A program made the translations under genes and the position numbers. From assembly GCF_943193045.1 (NCBI RefSeq), contig NZ_CALPCN010000002.1, positions 1 to 64,000 of the forward strand: a DNA stretch of 64,000 nt, given 5' to 3'. Of the stretch, positions 42,365-50,090 are shown piece by piece (the first letter of the stretch is position 1; each line of letters opens with the position of its first letter). The notes under the pieces are model-generated. The model worked only from the letters and a program-made list of their open reading frames with translations, searched no databases and was not told the DNA's origin. The stretch is from Pumilibacter muris. GTDB taxonomy: Bacteria; Bacillota; Clostridia; Christensenellales; Pumilibacteraceae.

Positions 42365-43078
42365 ATGAATATTCAAAAAATACTGTCGGGTATGCGCAGA
42401 GCATGCTCGGAACTCAAACTAATAGACGACGCCGACAAAATCGCGGTAGGCGTTTCGGGCGGCAAAGACAGCCTTGCTCTTCTTGCGGCGCTCGCAGCTT
42501 TTCGCCGCTTTTCGCCCGAACGGTTCGAATTGCACGCCGTAACAATAGATTTGGGGCTTGGCGCCGACTATTCGCCCGTGCAAAAATTTTGTGACTCGTT
42601 GAACGTGCCGTATAAGCTCGAAAAAACCGACATAGGCGACGTTATATTCAACGTGCGCAAAGAAAAGAATCCTTGTTCGCTGTGCTCCAAAATGCGTAGA
42701 GGCGCGCTTGCGGGCGCAATGAAAGCCTTAGGGTGCAATAAGCTTGCGCTCGGGCACCATGCCGACGACCTTGCGGAAACGTTTTTGCTGTCGTTATTCT
42801 ACGAGGGGCGGCTCTCCACGTTTTCGCCCAAAGCTTACATGAGCAGAAGCGGCATAACTGTTATACGCCCGTTTGTGTATATTACCGAAGCGGACGTAAC
42901 CGCGCTTGCGCGCGACGAGAATTTGCCCGTTGTGCATAACCCTTGCCCCGCAAATCACAACACCCAACGCGAGTACGTTAAAAATCTTATAAAAAACATA
43001 ACGCGCGATATTCCCATAGCCAAAGAACGCATGATTTCGGCGCTCACCCACCCCGAAAGAAACAACCTTTGGAACTGA
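42365..43078 (+). CDS. ttcA: TtcA-family tRNA thiolation ATPase
   Basis: A 237-aa PP-loop protein. IAVGVSGGKDSLALLAAL (PP loop, residues about 28-45), then PCSLCSKMRRGAL with the CxxC, and LALGHHADDLAETFLLSLFY match TtcA, which puts 2-thio on cytidine 32 of tRNA using an iron-sulfur cluster. The conserved N-terminus MNIQKILSGMRRA fixes the start at 42365. That start has no Shine-Dalgarno and a TATAAT 6 nt upstream. The neighbour on the left is rpmH, divergent. Confidence 0.85.
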   Translation: MNIQKILSGMRRACSELKLIDDADKIAVGVSGGKDSLALLAALAAFRRFSPERFELHAVTIDLGLGADYSPVQKFCDSLNVPYKLEKTDIGDVIFNVRKEKNPCSLCSKMRRGALAGAMKALGCNKLALGHHADDLAETFLLSLFYEGRLSTFSPKAYMSRSGITVIRPFVYITEADVTALARDENLPVVHNPCPANHNTQREYVKNLIKNITRDIPIAKERMISALTHPERNNLWN

Positions 43079-43110
43079 CGCAAACCATACGGATTTTGCG
43101 CGCGCGAACT

Positions 43111-44220
43111 TTACTTAACGCGCGAAAGTTCATTCGAAAAATCGTTTCTGAATCCCTCGTGAGTGCATTCCGAATATAGCAGCTTATCGCCTTTATAAAA
43201 AGCGAGGTCTTCGAACGGGCTTTCGTCGCTATTGCCGAAATAACGTTCTTTAAGCCATTTTGCGGTGTCGTTATTGAGAGTAAACCGAAAGACCTTGTGC
43301 ATTAGTCCGCTCGTCGTACAATGCCAAGAAAAGGTCGGAATAACCGAGAGCAGATTATTTTTGAGCGGCGCGCATTCCTCTTTTTCGAGTTCGTAATCGA
43401 GCGCTCTCTCTTCGGTGTTGTTTTCAAGAATTTCAACCGAACGCTCGAAACGCCTCAACATACCGAGTTCGCTGTAAAAGTGCCAAAATACGTCATGCGG
43501 CTCCGAATACTTTACTTTTCCTTCCGACAATAGGTCGCACATAAATTCGCTCTCGTCCTCGTCGAGCGCGCCCTCTTCCGCTTTTAAGGAGTGTTCTCCG
43601 CATTCTTTTTCTATGTCGGCGCACAGCTCTTCGAAAGGCGGCAATTTTTCTTTTTGAGCTTCGGAAAGCTCTCGCTCGTACAGTTCGCGCAACATATTTT
43701 TGCTTTGTTCTTTAACGGCGCGCAACGCGCGTTCCCCGTCGTTGTGCGAGAGTTTGAATCTGCCTTCGGGGCAAGTGTCGCAAATCTCGTCGTATCCGCA
43801 AAAAGGCGCAACAAGTTCGAAGCTGTCGGCAAGCGGAAAATACTTGTCGGTTATTCCGTTTCCGTCAAGCGCCATAAAAGCTTTTTCAGCCTCGTATTCG
43901 TCAACGGAACCGTGTCTGTCGTTTATTTTTTCGAGAACGTATTCGCCGCTTTGTTTTGCCCCGATTTTGCGCAAAAACGAAACAAGGGTATCGAAACGTT
44001 TGCTTGTGCGCTCGCGTTCGCCATAAAAAACAGTGTATCCTTTAAACGTTACATTTCCGCCGTCGGAAAGATTTGAAAAATCGATTGAAACGCACATTCT
44101 CGGCGCAATTTCGGCTATTCCGCCGTCAGCTCGCAAGCTAACGGCGCAATGCTCTATTTCGAGCAAATTTTCAAGCTGTTCTTCCGTTATTTTTTGCATA
44201 TTTGTTTTAGGCGCCAGCAA
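43111..44220 (-). CDS. Uncharacterised 369-aa protein
   Basis: A soluble, acidic protein rich in Glu; no signal peptide and no membrane segment. I do not recognise the family. It has CDTCPEGRFKLSHNDGERALR near the middle (about residues 142-162) and a Glu-rich helical stretch (about 165-235). The start is unclear: the open frame begins at a TTG (44220), while an ATG follows at 44199; neither has a good ribosome site, though AAAGGAGAGG lies 15 nt before the TTG. A promoter with TATAAT lies upstream near 44246-44251. Confidence 0.6.
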   Translation of the reverse strand: MLAPKTNMQKITEEQLENLLEIEHCAVSLRADGGIAEIAPRMCVSIDFSNLSDGGNVTFKGYTVFYGERERTSKRFDTLVSFLRKIGAKQSGEYVLEKINDRHGSVDEYEAEKAFMALDGNGITDKYFPLADSFELVAPFCGYDEICDTCPEGRFKLSHNDGERALRAVKEQSKNMLRELYERELSEAQKEKLPPFEELCADIEKECGEHSLKAEEGALDEDESEFMCDLLSEGKVKYSEPHDVFWHFYSELGMLRRFERSVEILENNTEERALDYELEKEECAPLKNNLLSVIPTFSWHCTTSGLMHKVFRFTLNNDTAKWLKERYFGNSDESPFEDLAFYKGDKLLYSECTHEGFRNDFSNELSRVK

Positions 44221-44245
44221 AGCTTTAAAATACCGCCTCTCCTTT

Positions 44246-44274
44246 TCTCACATTATATCACCTTAACGCTTTGA
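44246..44274 (-). promoter_or_regulatory. Promoter candidate for the 369-aa gene
   Basis: TTGCGT, 17-bp spacer, TATAAT on the minus strand, followed directly by GTGAGAAAAGGAGAGG. Confidence 0.55.
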
Positions 44275-44287
44275 ACGCAACAAAAAA

Positions 44288-44326
44288 CGAACGACCGAAC
44301 AATGTGCGTTTCGGTCGTTCGCTTTT
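44288..44326 (-). terminator. Terminator after spoIIID (works both ways)
   Basis: GAACGACCGAAC/GTTTCGGTCGTTC (about 44289-44301 with 44308-44320), with T tracts on either strand. Confidence 0.8.
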
Positions 44327-44338
44327 TTAAGGAGGGTA

Positions 44339-44422
44339 ATGATTTTCTTCTTATGCGCGTCGTCAAAGGACTCTTTTGTAAGTCGCACAAGTCGAGTTAA
44401 GCGACTTTCGTTTGGGCGATAA
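44339..44422 (+). CDS. Possible 27-aa peptide behind a strong ribosome site
   Basis: AAGGAGG lies 3-4 nt before an ATG that opens 27 codons (MIFFLCASSKDSFVSRTSRV...) and ends 3 nt before the convergent spoIIID stop. No homologue is recognised and no promoter is evident; the bidirectional terminator precedes it. Could be chance. Confidence 0.2.
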   Translation: MIFFLCASSKDSFVSRTSRVKRLSFGR

Positions 44423-44424
44423 TG

Positions 44425-44682
44425 TTATTCTTCGCGTTCCCGTCTGTATTTTTCTTTGGTGGCGTTGCCGCCTCGCAGGTGTCTTTCGTTTAAATTGAGT
44501 TCGAGTATTTCTTTTACCCGCATATACAGCTGAGCGTCTATGTCTCGGAGCCGCTCGGTAACGTCTTTGTGTACGGTGCTTTTGCTTACGCCGAACTTTT
44601 CTCCGGCGCCGCGCACGGTGTCGCCCGTTGCCGCTATGTGTTCGGCAAGCGTCCGAGCGCGCGATACTATGTAAGTTTTCAT
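44425..44682 (-). CDS. spoIIID: Sporulation transcriptional regulator SpoIIID
   Basis: An 85-aa DNA-binding protein; the HTH region EKFGVSKSTVHKDVTERL (residues about 28-45) and NERHLRGGNATKEKY near the end are the SpoIIID hallmarks (B. subtilis 93 aa). In sporulating Bacillota it acts in the mother cell after sigma-E. An AGAGGT site precedes the ATG. A possible sigma-E promoter is listed next. Its presence suggests the organism sporulates or descends from spore formers. Confidence 0.95.
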   Translation of the reverse strand: MKTYIVSRARTLAEHIAATGDTVRGAGEKFGVSKSTVHKDVTERLRDIDAQLYMRVKEILELNLNERHLRGGNATKEKYRREREE

Positions 44683-44711
44683 TGCGCTACCTCTTTTTTC
44701 GTCGTATTAAA

Positions 44712-44740
44712 AAGATATGCGCAAAATCGACAATATATTA
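44712..44740 (-). promoter_or_regulatory. Possible sigma-E promoter of spoIIID
   Basis: TAATATA (44734-44740), 14-bp spacer, CATATCTT (44712-44719) compared with the sigma-E consensus KMATATT-N14-CATACAMT. spoIIID is sigma-E dependent in B. subtilis. Confidence 0.45.
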
Positions 44741-44790
44741 CCTAATTCGTGTTATGGCACTTTTTTATTTTTCGCGGTTTGGGCGCGCAA

Positions 44791-44822
44791 AAAAAGTCCG
44801 AACGGTTTTGTTCGGACTTTTT
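44791..44822 (-). terminator. Terminator of prs
   Basis: 13-bp perfect stem AAAAAGTCCGAAC/GTTCGGACTTTTT (44791-44803 with 44810-44822) with flanking T tract. Confidence 0.9.
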
Positions 44823-44851
44823 ATAATTTTATTCGCTTAATGCGGGAACGC

Positions 44852-45814
44852 TTATTCGTATAATTTGCTAACCGGCAAATCGGCGTAAATCGATTCGATT
44901 GCTTCCGCGAAAATAGGCGCTACGGTAACTTCCTTTATTTTGGGTATGCGTTTTTCGGGCGGAAGCTCTATTGTGTCGAGCACGAAAATTTCTTTAAGAA
45001 CAGAGTTTTCAAGCCGTTCCATAGCGGGGCCCGAAAGCACCGGGTGCGTGCAGCAAGCGTATACGGCTGTTGCGCCGCCAACTTCCATAAGAGCTTTGGC
45101 GCCTTGCGTAATGGTGCCTGCGGTGTCTATCATGTCGTCTACCAAAAGGCATTTTTTGCCGCGAACGTCGCCCACTATGTTCATAACTTCCATAACGTTC
45201 GCTTTGGGTCTGCGCTTGTCCACAATGGCAAGATTCAGATTAAGTTTTTGAGCCATTTGACGCGCTCTGCCCACGCTTCCGACGTCGGGCGAAACGACAA
45301 TCATTTCGTCTTTGTCTTTCATAAAGTCTTGTTTTAACAAAGCTTTGGTGAGCACCGGTATTCCAAGAAGGTGGTCTACGGGAATATCGAAAAAGCCTTG
45401 AATCTGAGCGGCGTGCAAGTCCATTGTTAGCACGCGGTCGGCGCCCGCGCTCGTAAGAAGGTCGGCAACGAGTTTAGCGGTTATGGGGTCGCGCGCGCGA
45501 GCCTTGCGGTCTTGCCGAGCGTAGCCGAAATACGGCATAACGGCGGTAATTCTGCCCGCGCTGGCACGTCTTAACGCGTCTATCATAACGAGCAATTCCA
45601 TAAGATTGTCGTTCACGGGGTAAGCCGTGCTCTGAATAACGAACACGTCGCAACCGCGAACGGTTTCGCCTATGTGAATCGCGCATTCGCCATCGCTGAA
45701 AGTGCCTACTTCCGCATCCGAAAGCTGCATTTTGAGCTTGTCCGCTATTGCCTGAGCGAGCTTTCGGCTTCCGTTGCCCGCAAACAGCTTAATCTTGTTG
45801 CCGTGTGCTATCAT
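44852..45814 (-). CDS. prs: Ribose-phosphate pyrophosphokinase
   Basis: A 320-aa PRPP synthase making phosphoribosyl pyrophosphate for nucleotides, His and Trp. MDLHAAQIQGFFDIPVDHL, SPDVGSVGRARQMA and the PRPP loop LLVDDMIDTAGTI are present. It follows the glmU-like gene by 37 nt, the same pairing as gcaD-prs in Bacilli. AAAGGAG is 13 nt from the ATG. Confidence 0.97.
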   Translation of the reverse strand: MIAHGNKIKLFAGNGSRKLAQAIADKLKMQLSDAEVGTFSDGECAIHIGETVRGCDVFVIQSTAYPVNDNLMELLVMIDALRRASAGRITAVMPYFGYARQDRKARARDPITAKLVADLLTSAGADRVLTMDLHAAQIQGFFDIPVDHLLGIPVLTKALLKQDFMKDKDEMIVVSPDVGSVGRARQMAQKLNLNLAIVDKRRPKANVMEVMNIVGDVRGKKCLLVDDMIDTAGTITQGAKALMEVGGATAVYACCTHPVLSGPAMERLENSVLKEIFVLDTIELPPEKRIPKIKEVTVAPIFAEAIESIYADLPVSKLYE

Positions 45815-45851
45815 TGTTCTGTATGTACTCCTTTGGTGTTTATATCTGAAA

Positions 45852-46946
45852 TTATTGTTTGGGAGCGAATTTATTGCCCTGCCATTCGGGTTTATTCACC
45901 TGACGCGCGCGCGCTATTGCAAGGCCGCCTGCGGGAACGTCTTGCGTAAGAGTGCTGCCCGCCGCAATAAAAGAACCGTCTTCGAGCACTACGGGAGCTA
46001 TAATGTTGCTGTTACTCCCCACAAAAACGCGGTTTCCCACTTTGGAACGGAATTTGTCTTTTCCGTCGTAGTTCACAAACACCACTCCGCAACCTATGTT
46101 GCATTCGTTGCCCATTTCGCAATCGCCAACATACGAAAGGTGGCTGACTTTGCAACCCGTTCCTATTATGCTTTTTTTAATTTCCACAAAATCGCCTATT
46201 CTGCAATCCGGACCTATTATGCTGTCGGGTCGGATATAAGCGAACGGACCCACTTTTGTGCGCTCGCCTATATAGCTGCGATAAATTCTGCTGCTGTTTA
46301 TCTCTGCGCCCTCGCCTATTATTCCGTCTTCTATCACGTTGGCGTAAAGCAATTTAGCGCCCTCGCGCACAACCGTTTTGCCCTTTAAAATATTTTGAGG
46401 TCCCACCTCGACACCTGCGGCTATAGCCACGTCGCCTTCCACAACCGTTGTGCCCAAATCGGAAAAACGCACTCCGCGCTCTGAGTGGTAGCGCAAAATC
46501 CTGTTTCGCATCACGTCGGATATGAGCGCGAAATTGTGCGGGGAATTTGCGGTGAGAAAATCCTCTTCCGCAAAATAATGAGTGTTTTCCGTGTAAAGCT
46601 TTTCGCACGTCTGCAAAAAAGCGGTGCGAAAAACATAACCGCGCGTCATTCTCACAACGTTCAAATTGCCGTTTTCGGCAACCGCAACCGCGTCTACAAC
46701 CGTTTTTTTAGTGATTAGCGGAGTGTCGGAATAAAGCACAACAGTATATTTCTTGCTTGCGTCGGCATAGTGCTTAACCTGCAACGGCACTTCTAAATTC
46801 TCGTCGAATTCAACCGCCGCGAACTGCGCCTCGCCGAGCGAGAGCCGCACCCAGTCGAGCATCGTTTTGCCCAAAAGCTCCGTAGAGGCGGTGTCGCCTA
46901 CGGAATCGTAGCGCACTTTCAAAATAATGCCGAACACGTTTTCCAT
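45852..46946 (-). CDS. GlmU-like acetyltransferase with degenerate uridylyltransferase half
   Basis: A 364-aa protein. The C-terminal half is a complete left-handed beta-helix of GlmU type (GPFAYIRPDSIIGPDCRIGDFVEIKKS..., with KVSHLSYVGDCEMGNECNIG and FVGSNSNIIAPV), which acetylates glucosamine 1-phosphate. The N-terminal half is only about 165 residues instead of about 230 and lacks the GxGTRM loop; it opens FGIILKVRYDSVGDT where LAAGKGTRMKS is expected. Uridylyl transfer is therefore probably lost or moved to another protein. A perfect promoter (TTGACA-N17-TATAAT) ends 9 nt before the ATG, giving a leader of only 2-3 nt and no ribosome site. It precedes prs. Confidence 0.85.
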   Translation of the reverse strand: MENVFGIILKVRYDSVGDTASTELLGKTMLDWVRLSLGEAQFAAVEFDENLEVPLQVKHYADASKKYTVVLYSDTPLITKKTVVDAVAVAENGNLNVVRMTRGYVFRTAFLQTCEKLYTENTHYFAEEDFLTANSPHNFALISDVMRNRILRYHSERGVRFSDLGTTVVEGDVAIAAGVEVGPQNILKGKTVVREGAKLLYANVIEDGIIGEGAEINSSRIYRSYIGERTKVGPFAYIRPDSIIGPDCRIGDFVEIKKSIIGTGCKVSHLSYVGDCEMGNECNIGCGVVFVNYDGKDKFRSKVGNRVFVGSNSNIIAPVVLEDGSFIAAGSTLTQDVPAGGLAIARARQVNKPEWQGNKFAPKQ

Positions 46947-46955
46947 AACAGTTTA

Positions 46956-46984
46956 ATTATAGTCCCTTTACGAAATAATGTCAA
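46956..46984 (-). promoter_or_regulatory. Promoter of the glmU-like/prs unit
   Basis: TTGACA (46979-46984), 17-bp spacer, TATAAT (46956-46961); perfect consensus. Confidence 0.85.
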
Positions 46985-47018
46985 GCGTCGCGGACGCCTT
47001 TAAGCCGCTTGTTTTCCG

Positions 47019-47555
47019 TTATTCTTCGGATATAAATTTTCTTTTGCCGAGCTTGCGTTTATCCCGAAAAAATTCTTTAATAGGTCGAACGCATTCTTCC
47101 GCTAAAATTCCGCCCTCCACTTCGGCGCGGTGATTTAAGCGCGGGTCTTGCGCAAGGTTCATAACCGTGCCGCAACACCCGAACCGCAAATCGGCGGCGC
47201 CGTAATAAACCGAGCGAATCCGCGAATACACAACGGCGCCGCTGCACATAACGCAAGGCTCGAGCGTAACGAACAAATCGCAGTCGGATAAATTCCACCT
47301 GCCGAGCTTTTTGCCCGCCTTTCTGATTGCCACAACTTCGGCATGCGCCGCAGGGTCTTTTTTTGTTTCGCGCTCGTTCTTTCCGCGCGACACTATTTTG
47401 CCGTTTAAAACCAAAACGGCGCCTACAGGCACTTCGCCAGCGTCGCCCGCCTTAAAAGCCTCTTTAAGAGCGGCGCGCATAAATTTTTCTTTCTCTTTTT
47501 CGGTATATCTTTCACAAAAGCCGCCGTTTCGACCGTCCGTGTTTTCTCCGTTCAT
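47019..47555 (-). CDS. tadA: tRNA-specific adenosine deaminase
   Basis: A 178-aa deaminase that makes inosine at tRNA wobble position 34. Zinc site HAEVVAIRKAGKK (HAE, residues about 71-73) and LEPCVMCSGAVVYSRI (PCxxC) are clear, as is FGCCGTVMNLAQDPRLNHR. There is about 20 aa of N-terminal extension. ATG follows a GGAG site at 12 nt. In a minus-strand group with the M14 peptidase gene (24 nt upstream). Confidence 0.93.
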   Translation of the reverse strand: MNGENTDGRNGGFCERYTEKEKEKFMRAALKEAFKAGDAGEVPVGAVLVLNGKIVSRGKNERETKKDPAAHAEVVAIRKAGKKLGRWNLSDCDLFVTLEPCVMCSGAVVYSRIRSVYYGAADLRFGCCGTVMNLAQDPRLNHRAEVEGGILAEECVRPIKEFFRDKRKLGKRKFISEE

Positions 47556-47579
47556 AAAAGTGTTTTTCTCCGTTTTTAT

Positions 47580-48428
47580 TTAAACGTATCCGTTTTCAAC
47601 CATAAACGCATACAGTTTTTCGGGAAGCATGGGTTCGCGCTCGAAATCGTCGGCAACCGAGCAATCGGGAAGCGGGTGGCTAAATTCGTCGGGCGCAAGT
47701 TCGAGCGTGAGCGACGGAATTTTAAGCGCGCTGACGCACCAATCTTTATATCCGCCCGCGCTGCCCCGCGTTCCGTTTATAAGCGAAAATCCCGTTAGCG
47801 ACGCGGCGTATTCGGCAATGCGGCGGTCGCGTTCGAGAGCCTCGCCGCTTTGCCCGAATTCGTAATATATTTCGTGCCCCTTAGCGTGGTAAGAAAGAGT
47901 TAAGCACGGTTTTATTTTTTGCGTAAACTCGGCGAGCGCTATCGTCTCGGGCTCTGAAAACGGGCGCTCTCCCACATAGTTCTCGCTTCCCGCCGCACGG
48001 GAATTCATCTTGCCCTTGCCCCACTCGGCGTCGAAATTAGTGTTAAGGTCAACGCCCGCCGCGTTCGCTTTCCAAAGCGAAAAATTCGAGCTGCCTCCGT
48101 TTAGCGCAATCAAACGGTTCTTTTCAAACCCGAAAGCCTCCGCGCCGTCGGCAATAAGCGCGTTGCCGTCGGGATTTACCATAGGCACCCACCAAACGTC
48201 AGACGTGTGGCGCGCCGAAAAAAATCTGTAAATCTGCTTAACGGCAAACAGCGACGAAACATGCTCGCGGGCGTGAATACCCGCAGTTACGAGCACAGGC
48301 TTTCCGCCGCCCTCGATATGCACAAACGGAATAAGCCGCCCGAATTTGCTCGCTCCTATGCACCCCGTTTCAACGCCGAAGCGCGAAAGATAATTCACGT
48401 CGTCCAAAAGCTCGCCGTAGGTATACAT
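47580..48428 (-). CDS. M14-family zinc carboxypeptidase
   Basis: A 282-aa metallopeptidase without a signal peptide. AGIHAREHVSSL holds the zinc HxxE pair, PMVNPDGNAL and DLNTNF follow, LSYHAKGHEIYYEFG gives the third ligand His, and LTLELAPDEFSHPLP the catalytic Glu. It resembles gamma-D-glutamyl-diamino-acid endopeptidases that act on peptidoglycan stem peptides. GGAGG lies 7-8 nt before the ATG. It precedes tadA. Confidence 0.88.
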   Translation of the reverse strand: MYTYGELLDDVNYLSRFGVETGCIGASKFGRLIPFVHIEGGGKPVLVTAGIHAREHVSSLFAVKQIYRFFSARHTSDVWWVPMVNPDGNALIADGAEAFGFEKNRLIALNGGSSNFSLWKANAAGVDLNTNFDAEWGKGKMNSRAAGSENYVGERPFSEPETIALAEFTQKIKPCLTLSYHAKGHEIYYEFGQSGEALERDRRIAEYAASLTGFSLINGTRGSAGGYKDWCVSALKIPSLTLELAPDEFSHPLPDCSVADDFEREPMLPEKLYAFMVENGYV

Positions 48429-48474
48429 ACAAAGACCTCCACCCTGTCTTTATATGCGCCCTATGCCCGACGTG

Positions 48475-48930
48475 TCACTTATGATACGGCGTGCCCGCGC
48501 TTATGGTGAAAGCTCTGTAAATTTGCTCCAACAAAATAACTCGCATAAGTTGATGCGGATACGTCACCCGCCCAAAGCTTACGCGCCTGTCGGCGGACTT
48601 GCGTATTCGGTCGTCTACGCCGCAACTTCCGCCTATTATAAACCGAACCGAACTCTTTCCCGAACCGAACGCCTTCTCCAAAATTTCGGAGAGTTCTTCG
48701 CTCGAAACAAGTTCGCCGCCCACGTCGGCAAGAATACGGTATTCTCCCGCGCGAAACGTTTTTTGTATAAAATCGCTTTCGCGCCGCACTTCGTCGGCGT
48801 GCGCAACGTCGTCAACCTCGTTTACCGTAAGTTTGCAATATTTATTTAAGCGCTTGGCGTATTCCGCAACCGCGTCGGCAAAATATCTTTCTTTCAGTTT
48901 TCCGACGCAAGTAACACAAACCGATTTCAT
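48475..48930 (-). CDS. rlmH: 23S rRNA pseudouridine-1915 N3-methyltransferase RlmH
   Basis: A 151-aa SPOUT methyltransferase. FIIGGSCGVDDRIR (knot loop) and the C-terminal YPHQLMRVILLEQIYRAFTI with GTPYHK are the RlmH hallmarks. The ATG starts one base after the upstream CPBP gene's stop codon with no Shine-Dalgarno, so translation probably relies on re-initiation. Confidence 0.96.
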   Translation of the reverse strand: MKSVCVTCVGKLKERYFADAVAEYAKRLNKYCKLTVNEVDDVAHADEVRRESDFIQKTFRAGEYRILADVGGELVSSEELSEILEKAFGSGKSSVRFIIGGSCGVDDRIRKSADRRVSFGRVTYPHQLMRVILLEQIYRAFTISAGTPYHK

Positions 48931-48931
48931 T

Positions 48932-50047
48932 CTATATTATATACCCGAATATAAACGAGAACAGAGTTGTTAGCACGCTCACCGCAACGGCGCCGAAAAA
49001 GAACGCGTTATCGCGCATAGTGGGCTTATACAAATCTTCTTTGAGTTTTTCTCCGTACACTTCTTTGTCGAGTCCGAGTTCGCGCACCTTTTCTTTGTCT
49101 TCCTCTCCGACAAGCACCACGCGATTGTTAGTATGGTCGTATCCCGACGACGCTATAACGTCTTTTTTAGCCGCCAAACGTTTGGCGGAATTAAGATTCA
49201 CGAGCAAAAACGTGAGTCCCACCAAAACGGCGGCGAAAACCGCGAACATAAACAGCAAAAGCTCCGGGCGCGTGTCGGCGGCGCCGTAAATAATTTCGTA
49301 GAACCCTCCGTTCAGAAAGCCGTATTCGCTGCAATAGTCGTTTATAACCGCAAACGTGTTGTTCACAAAATGAATAATCATAGCGGGAAAAACGCTTTTT
49401 ACTTTAAGCGTGACAAAAACCATAAACGCGCCGAAAATCATAGTGTAGAAAACTTGCGTTATGTTTTGGTGAAACAAGCCGAATTCCATTCCCATAATTA
49501 TAATCGCCGTAACCATAGGAAAGCTTCCGCGCACAGTAGTCAGCAAACCGCCGCGATTGAAAAACTCCTCGCAAAATCCCGGCAAAATTCCCGTTAAAAC
49601 TATTGCCAAAATCATTCCGCCCGCAGAAAAAACTTCGGGCAACGGGCTCGAACTGTGGGTGTAACCGAGCGACATTAAAATATTTTGCCAAACGCTGCTA
49701 ACCCATATTGTAACCACATGGCAACATATTCCGATGGGAACCGCAAGCGCAAGGTTGAACCATTTTGTCTTTTTAAAACTCGAAAACGCAAAAATTTGCT
49801 TAACGCTCATTTTAAGCATAAACTTATAGAAAAGAAACGGCATAACGGTGAGAACGCACACCTGAATTAAAACCGTGAAAACAAGGTCGGAAACAGTCTC
49901 GTTTTCGATAGGCAAATAATACGAAATCAGCCGCACAACGGGCAACGCTACGGCTACGCAAAACGTGAGCAAAGCCATAACGCGGTATTGCTTTTGGCGG
50001 CTGACCGACTCCGCTCTTTCGTGATATAGCGCTATTGCATTTTCCAT
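48932..50047 (-). CDS. CPBP-family intramembrane metalloprotease (1)
   Basis: A 371-aa protein with about eight helices and the CPBP (Rce1-like) motifs: PGFCEEFFNRGGLLTTV (EExxxR), FGLFHQNITQVFY, and HFVNNTFAVINDY. The function is probably membrane proteolysis or immunity/maturation of a peptide; no peptide gene is seen. The C-terminus adds a charged domain (about residues 285-345) before a last helix. AAAGGAG lies 10 nt from the ATG. It is paired with a second CPBP gene 43 nt upstream. Confidence 0.88.
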   Translation of the reverse strand: MENAIALYHERAESVSRQKQYRVMALLTFCVAVALPVVRLISYYLPIENETVSDLVFTVLIQVCVLTVMPFLFYKFMLKMSVKQIFAFSSFKKTKWFNLALAVPIGICCHVVTIWVSSVWQNILMSLGYTHSSSPLPEVFSAGGMILAIVLTGILPGFCEEFFNRGGLLTTVRGSFPMVTAIIIMGMEFGLFHQNITQVFYTMIFGAFMVFVTLKVKSVFPAMIIHFVNNTFAVINDYCSEYGFLNGGFYEIIYGAADTRPELLLFMFAVFAAVLVGLTFLLVNLNSAKRLAAKKDVIASSGYDHTNNRVVLVGEEDKEKVRELGLDKEVYGEKLKEDLYKPTMRDNAFFFGAVAVSVLTTLFSFIFGYII

Positions 50048-50090
50048 AAAACAAAACTCCTTTAAATTGTTAGAACGGCGGAAAATTTTC

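Noticed and set aside
48928-48942. rlmH as another leaderless gene (TATAAT 5 nt from its ATG)
   Set aside because: The box lies inside the end of the CPBP gene, no -35 is evident, and the ATG follows the upstream stop by one base, so re-initiation explains it.
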